Shown piece after piece: positions 62,705-64,000 of a stretch of 64,000 nt of DNA. Source of the stretch: CBDEUK01 sp965250225. Lineage in GTDB: Bacteria > Pseudomonadota > Gammaproteobacteria > Eutrophobiales > Eutrophobiaceae. Below the pieces are notes generated by a model. That model searched no databases. It was given only the letters and a program-made list of their open reading frames with translations, and was not told where the DNA came from. A program made the position numbers and the translations under genes. Within the stretch, counting starts at the first letter, position 1. Each line of letters opens with the position of its first letter. The stretch covers positions 74,826-138,825 of the forward strand of contig CBDFNQ010000033.1 of NCBI GenBank assembly GCA_965250225.1, in the 5' to 3' direction.

Positions 62705-63658
62705 CTAGACGTTCTGACGGTTTAAATAATACGTTTCTTCAAACTGTGTAGGCGACATGTTATCACAGTAACTATGGCGCCGTTTTGCATTGTAAAACCA
62801 TTCGATGTAATCAAAAATATCTAATCTTGCTTGCTCACGGGTTTTGTATATTTTTCGTTTAATGCGCTCTTGTTTTAGTGAATGGAAAAAACTTTCAGCC
62901 ACCGCATTGTCGTAACAATTACCACGACGACTCATGCTTGGGTCGATGTTGTGGTGTTTCATAAACCGTTGGCATTCATCACTGGTATATTGAACGCCCT
63001 GATCGGAATGGACAATGACTCTGTTCACTGGTTTTCTTCTCCACACTGCCGATAACAAGGCTTGTGTGACTAGATGTTTCTCCATGCGCTGATTCATCGA
63101 CCAACCCACAACTTTGCGAGAAAATAAATCCACCACGATAGCCAAATAGAACCAACCTTCGTAGGTACGAATATAGGTAATGTCTGTTACCCAGATAGCA
63201 TCGGGTCTATCCGCCGTGAAATTTTGTTTCAATTGATTCGGTGCGACATGACTGGGCACGCCTGATTTAGCATAATGACGCTTGTAACCGCGTTGTGCTT
63301 TGATCTTGGCAAGGCGCATGAGTCGTGCAACACGATGGACGCTACAGCTTTCACCGATTTCTCTTAAGTCCTGATGGATGCGCGGACTGCCATAAACAAA
63401 ACCACTGCCACACCAACTTTCTCTGATCTGTTGTGTTAGGCGTTGGTCTTCTTTGGCCCTGTCTGACAATGGTTTCTGCAACCAGCCATAGAAGCCACTA
63501 CGGTGGACTTTCAACACCCTGCACATGTTTGTGATTTGAAACTGATGGCGATGCCCCTTAATAAACGCGTACTTTACTCGGGCTGGTTTGCAAAGAACGC
63601 GGCTGTAGGTTCAACCCATCACTGCAACACTTCTTTCTATAATCTCTTTTGGTGTTTT
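62700..63658 (-). mobile_element. IS3-family insertion sequence, truncated at the OrfA end
   Basis: It holds complete OrfB. Of OrfA only the last residues remain (AAFFANQPE followed by TAA at 63574-63576), after which the frame meets a stop near 63618 and the 342-bp repeat starts at 63659. Its other end abuts the IS200 remnant at about 62704. I could not confirm terminal inverted repeats, so the limits are approximate. Confidence 0.7.
62705..63577 (-). CDS. IS3-family transposase OrfB
   Basis: DDE transposase: VKYAFIKGHRHQF and MCRVLKVHRSGFYGWLQ at the start, HTH_21-type region, then the catalytic Asp in WVTDITYI, Asp in VHSDQGVQYTS and Glu in NAVAESFFHSLK, ending in RRHSYCDNMSPTQFEETYY. The homologous frame extends upstream of the ATG at 63526; a GTG at 63577 is a plausible start, though IS3 enzymes are normally made by frameshifting from OrfA. 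The enzyme domain looks intact. Confidence 0.9.
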   Translation of the reverse strand, partial: VKYAFIKGHRHQFQITNMCRVLKVHRSGFYGWLQKPLSDRAKEDQRLTQQIRESWCGSGFVYGSPRIHQDLREIGESCSVHRVARLMRLAKIKAQRGYKRHYAKSGVPSHVAPNQLKQNFTADRPDAIWVTDITYIRTYEGWFYLAIVVDLFSRKVVGWSMNQRMEKHLVTQALLSAVWRRKPVNRVIVHSDQGVQYTSDECQRFMKHHNIDPSMSRRGNCYDNAVAESFFHSLKQERIKRKIYKTREQARLDIFDYIEWFYNAKRRHSYCDNMSPTQFEETYYLNRQNV

Positions 63659-64000
63659 ACGAAAATAAAAGGTGCCGGAGTGATTTAATTTTAACCAGAT
63701 TGTAGCGCGCCACTTTGCCATCGTAAGATTTCCCAAATTATTGGTCGTATGATTTGCCATTTTTACAATAGATTTGCCACACTCTCATCGTAACAAAAAA
63801 TCATTTTCCCGAATTAAAATCATACGTTTTACCAAACAGCGGAAAAGGGGTCGGTGACAAATAGGAAATAATCGCATTTACATTTAAACAAACAAACGTG
63901 ACGCTACCCTTAAAATGATAAACAAAACCGGCAGACTTGAAACAAGCCTGCTGGTTTTTTTAATAGTTTAGTCCTCCTTCTCCTCATCCGCTAACAACCA
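63659..64000. repeat. 342-bp direct repeat, copy 2 (cut by window end)
   Basis: Identical by eye to 53693-54034. The last 32 bases are the end of a second copy of the 100-residue acidic protein gene on the minus strand, so the repeat probably continues into another XRE/primase/recombinase module beyond the window. Confidence 0.95.

Noticed and set aside
63503..63688. 61-residue plus-strand frame at the end of IS3
   Set aside because: It is antisense to the OrfB start and the OrfA remnant and runs into the direct repeat; no supporting features.

Overview
The window is a contiguous stretch of an AT-rich gammaproteobacterial chromosome. The organism is not identified. Evidence for the class is the FlhF-FlhG-FliA-CheYZAB-MotCD-ParA-CheW gene order, a CheZ phosphatase, and a type II secretion operon in the EFGHIJKLM(N)D order known from Xanthomonas xps. 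All functional calls come from reading translated sequence; no database search was possible.

Layout. (1) 1-12.6 kb, + strand: the end of flhA, then a polar-flagellum and chemotaxis operon: flhF, flhG, fliA, cheY, cheZ, cheA, cheB, a MotC/MotD stator pair, a ParA-type positioning ATPase, a CheW-domain partner, cheW, a 54-residue protein and a DUF2802 protein. (2) 12.8-15.5 kb: tRNA-Ser(GGA) with a terminator and a broken copy of its own 3' end, then on the minus strand moaA, a CBS-pair protein and an outer-membrane barrel protein. (3) 16-30.2 kb, + strand: a complete form I-type aerobic CO dehydrogenase locus. coxM-S-L encode the enzyme, coxG a membrane anchor, coxD/E/F/I and a MobA-like gene cofactor maturation, modBCA molybdate uptake, and an MHYT-LytTR protein probable CO-responsive control; a second MHYT gene carries a stop codon. 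moaA just upstream fits the same molybdenum theme. (4) 30.3-40.8 kb, minus strand: an 11-gene type II secretion operon.

(5) 41.2-64 kb: an accessory island. A secreted 362-residue protein precedes a 2612-codon exported giant (DUF7948-like region, SBBP propeller repeats, Ig-like domains, RHS/YD repeats, RHS core, variable tip). Behind it lie displaced RHS C-terminal cassettes, each followed by a candidate partner gene. The first tip and its partner are both frameshifted at 9-A tracts; a second copy 10.8 kb downstream has 8 A in both places and is open. The middle cassette has a glycine-zipper tip and a small zinc-ribbon membrane protein. Between cassettes sit a SymE-like toxin fragment, a ParB-like fragment, a mobile module (XRE repressor, primase-ATPase, tyrosine recombinase), a HigB/HigA-type toxin-antitoxin pair, an IS200 remnant and an IS3 element. 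A 342-bp exact direct repeat begins at 53,693 and again at 63,659, so the window ends inside a second copy of the start of the mobile module.

The most unusual signal is a dispersed structured DNA element of about 50-95 bp: a hairpin, usually with a GGA-containing loop, then a short stem enclosing a second GGA-loop hairpin. It occurs five times, once splitting the tRNA-Ser 3' duplicate and four times in frame inside proteins (once in the RHS giant, three times in the primase).
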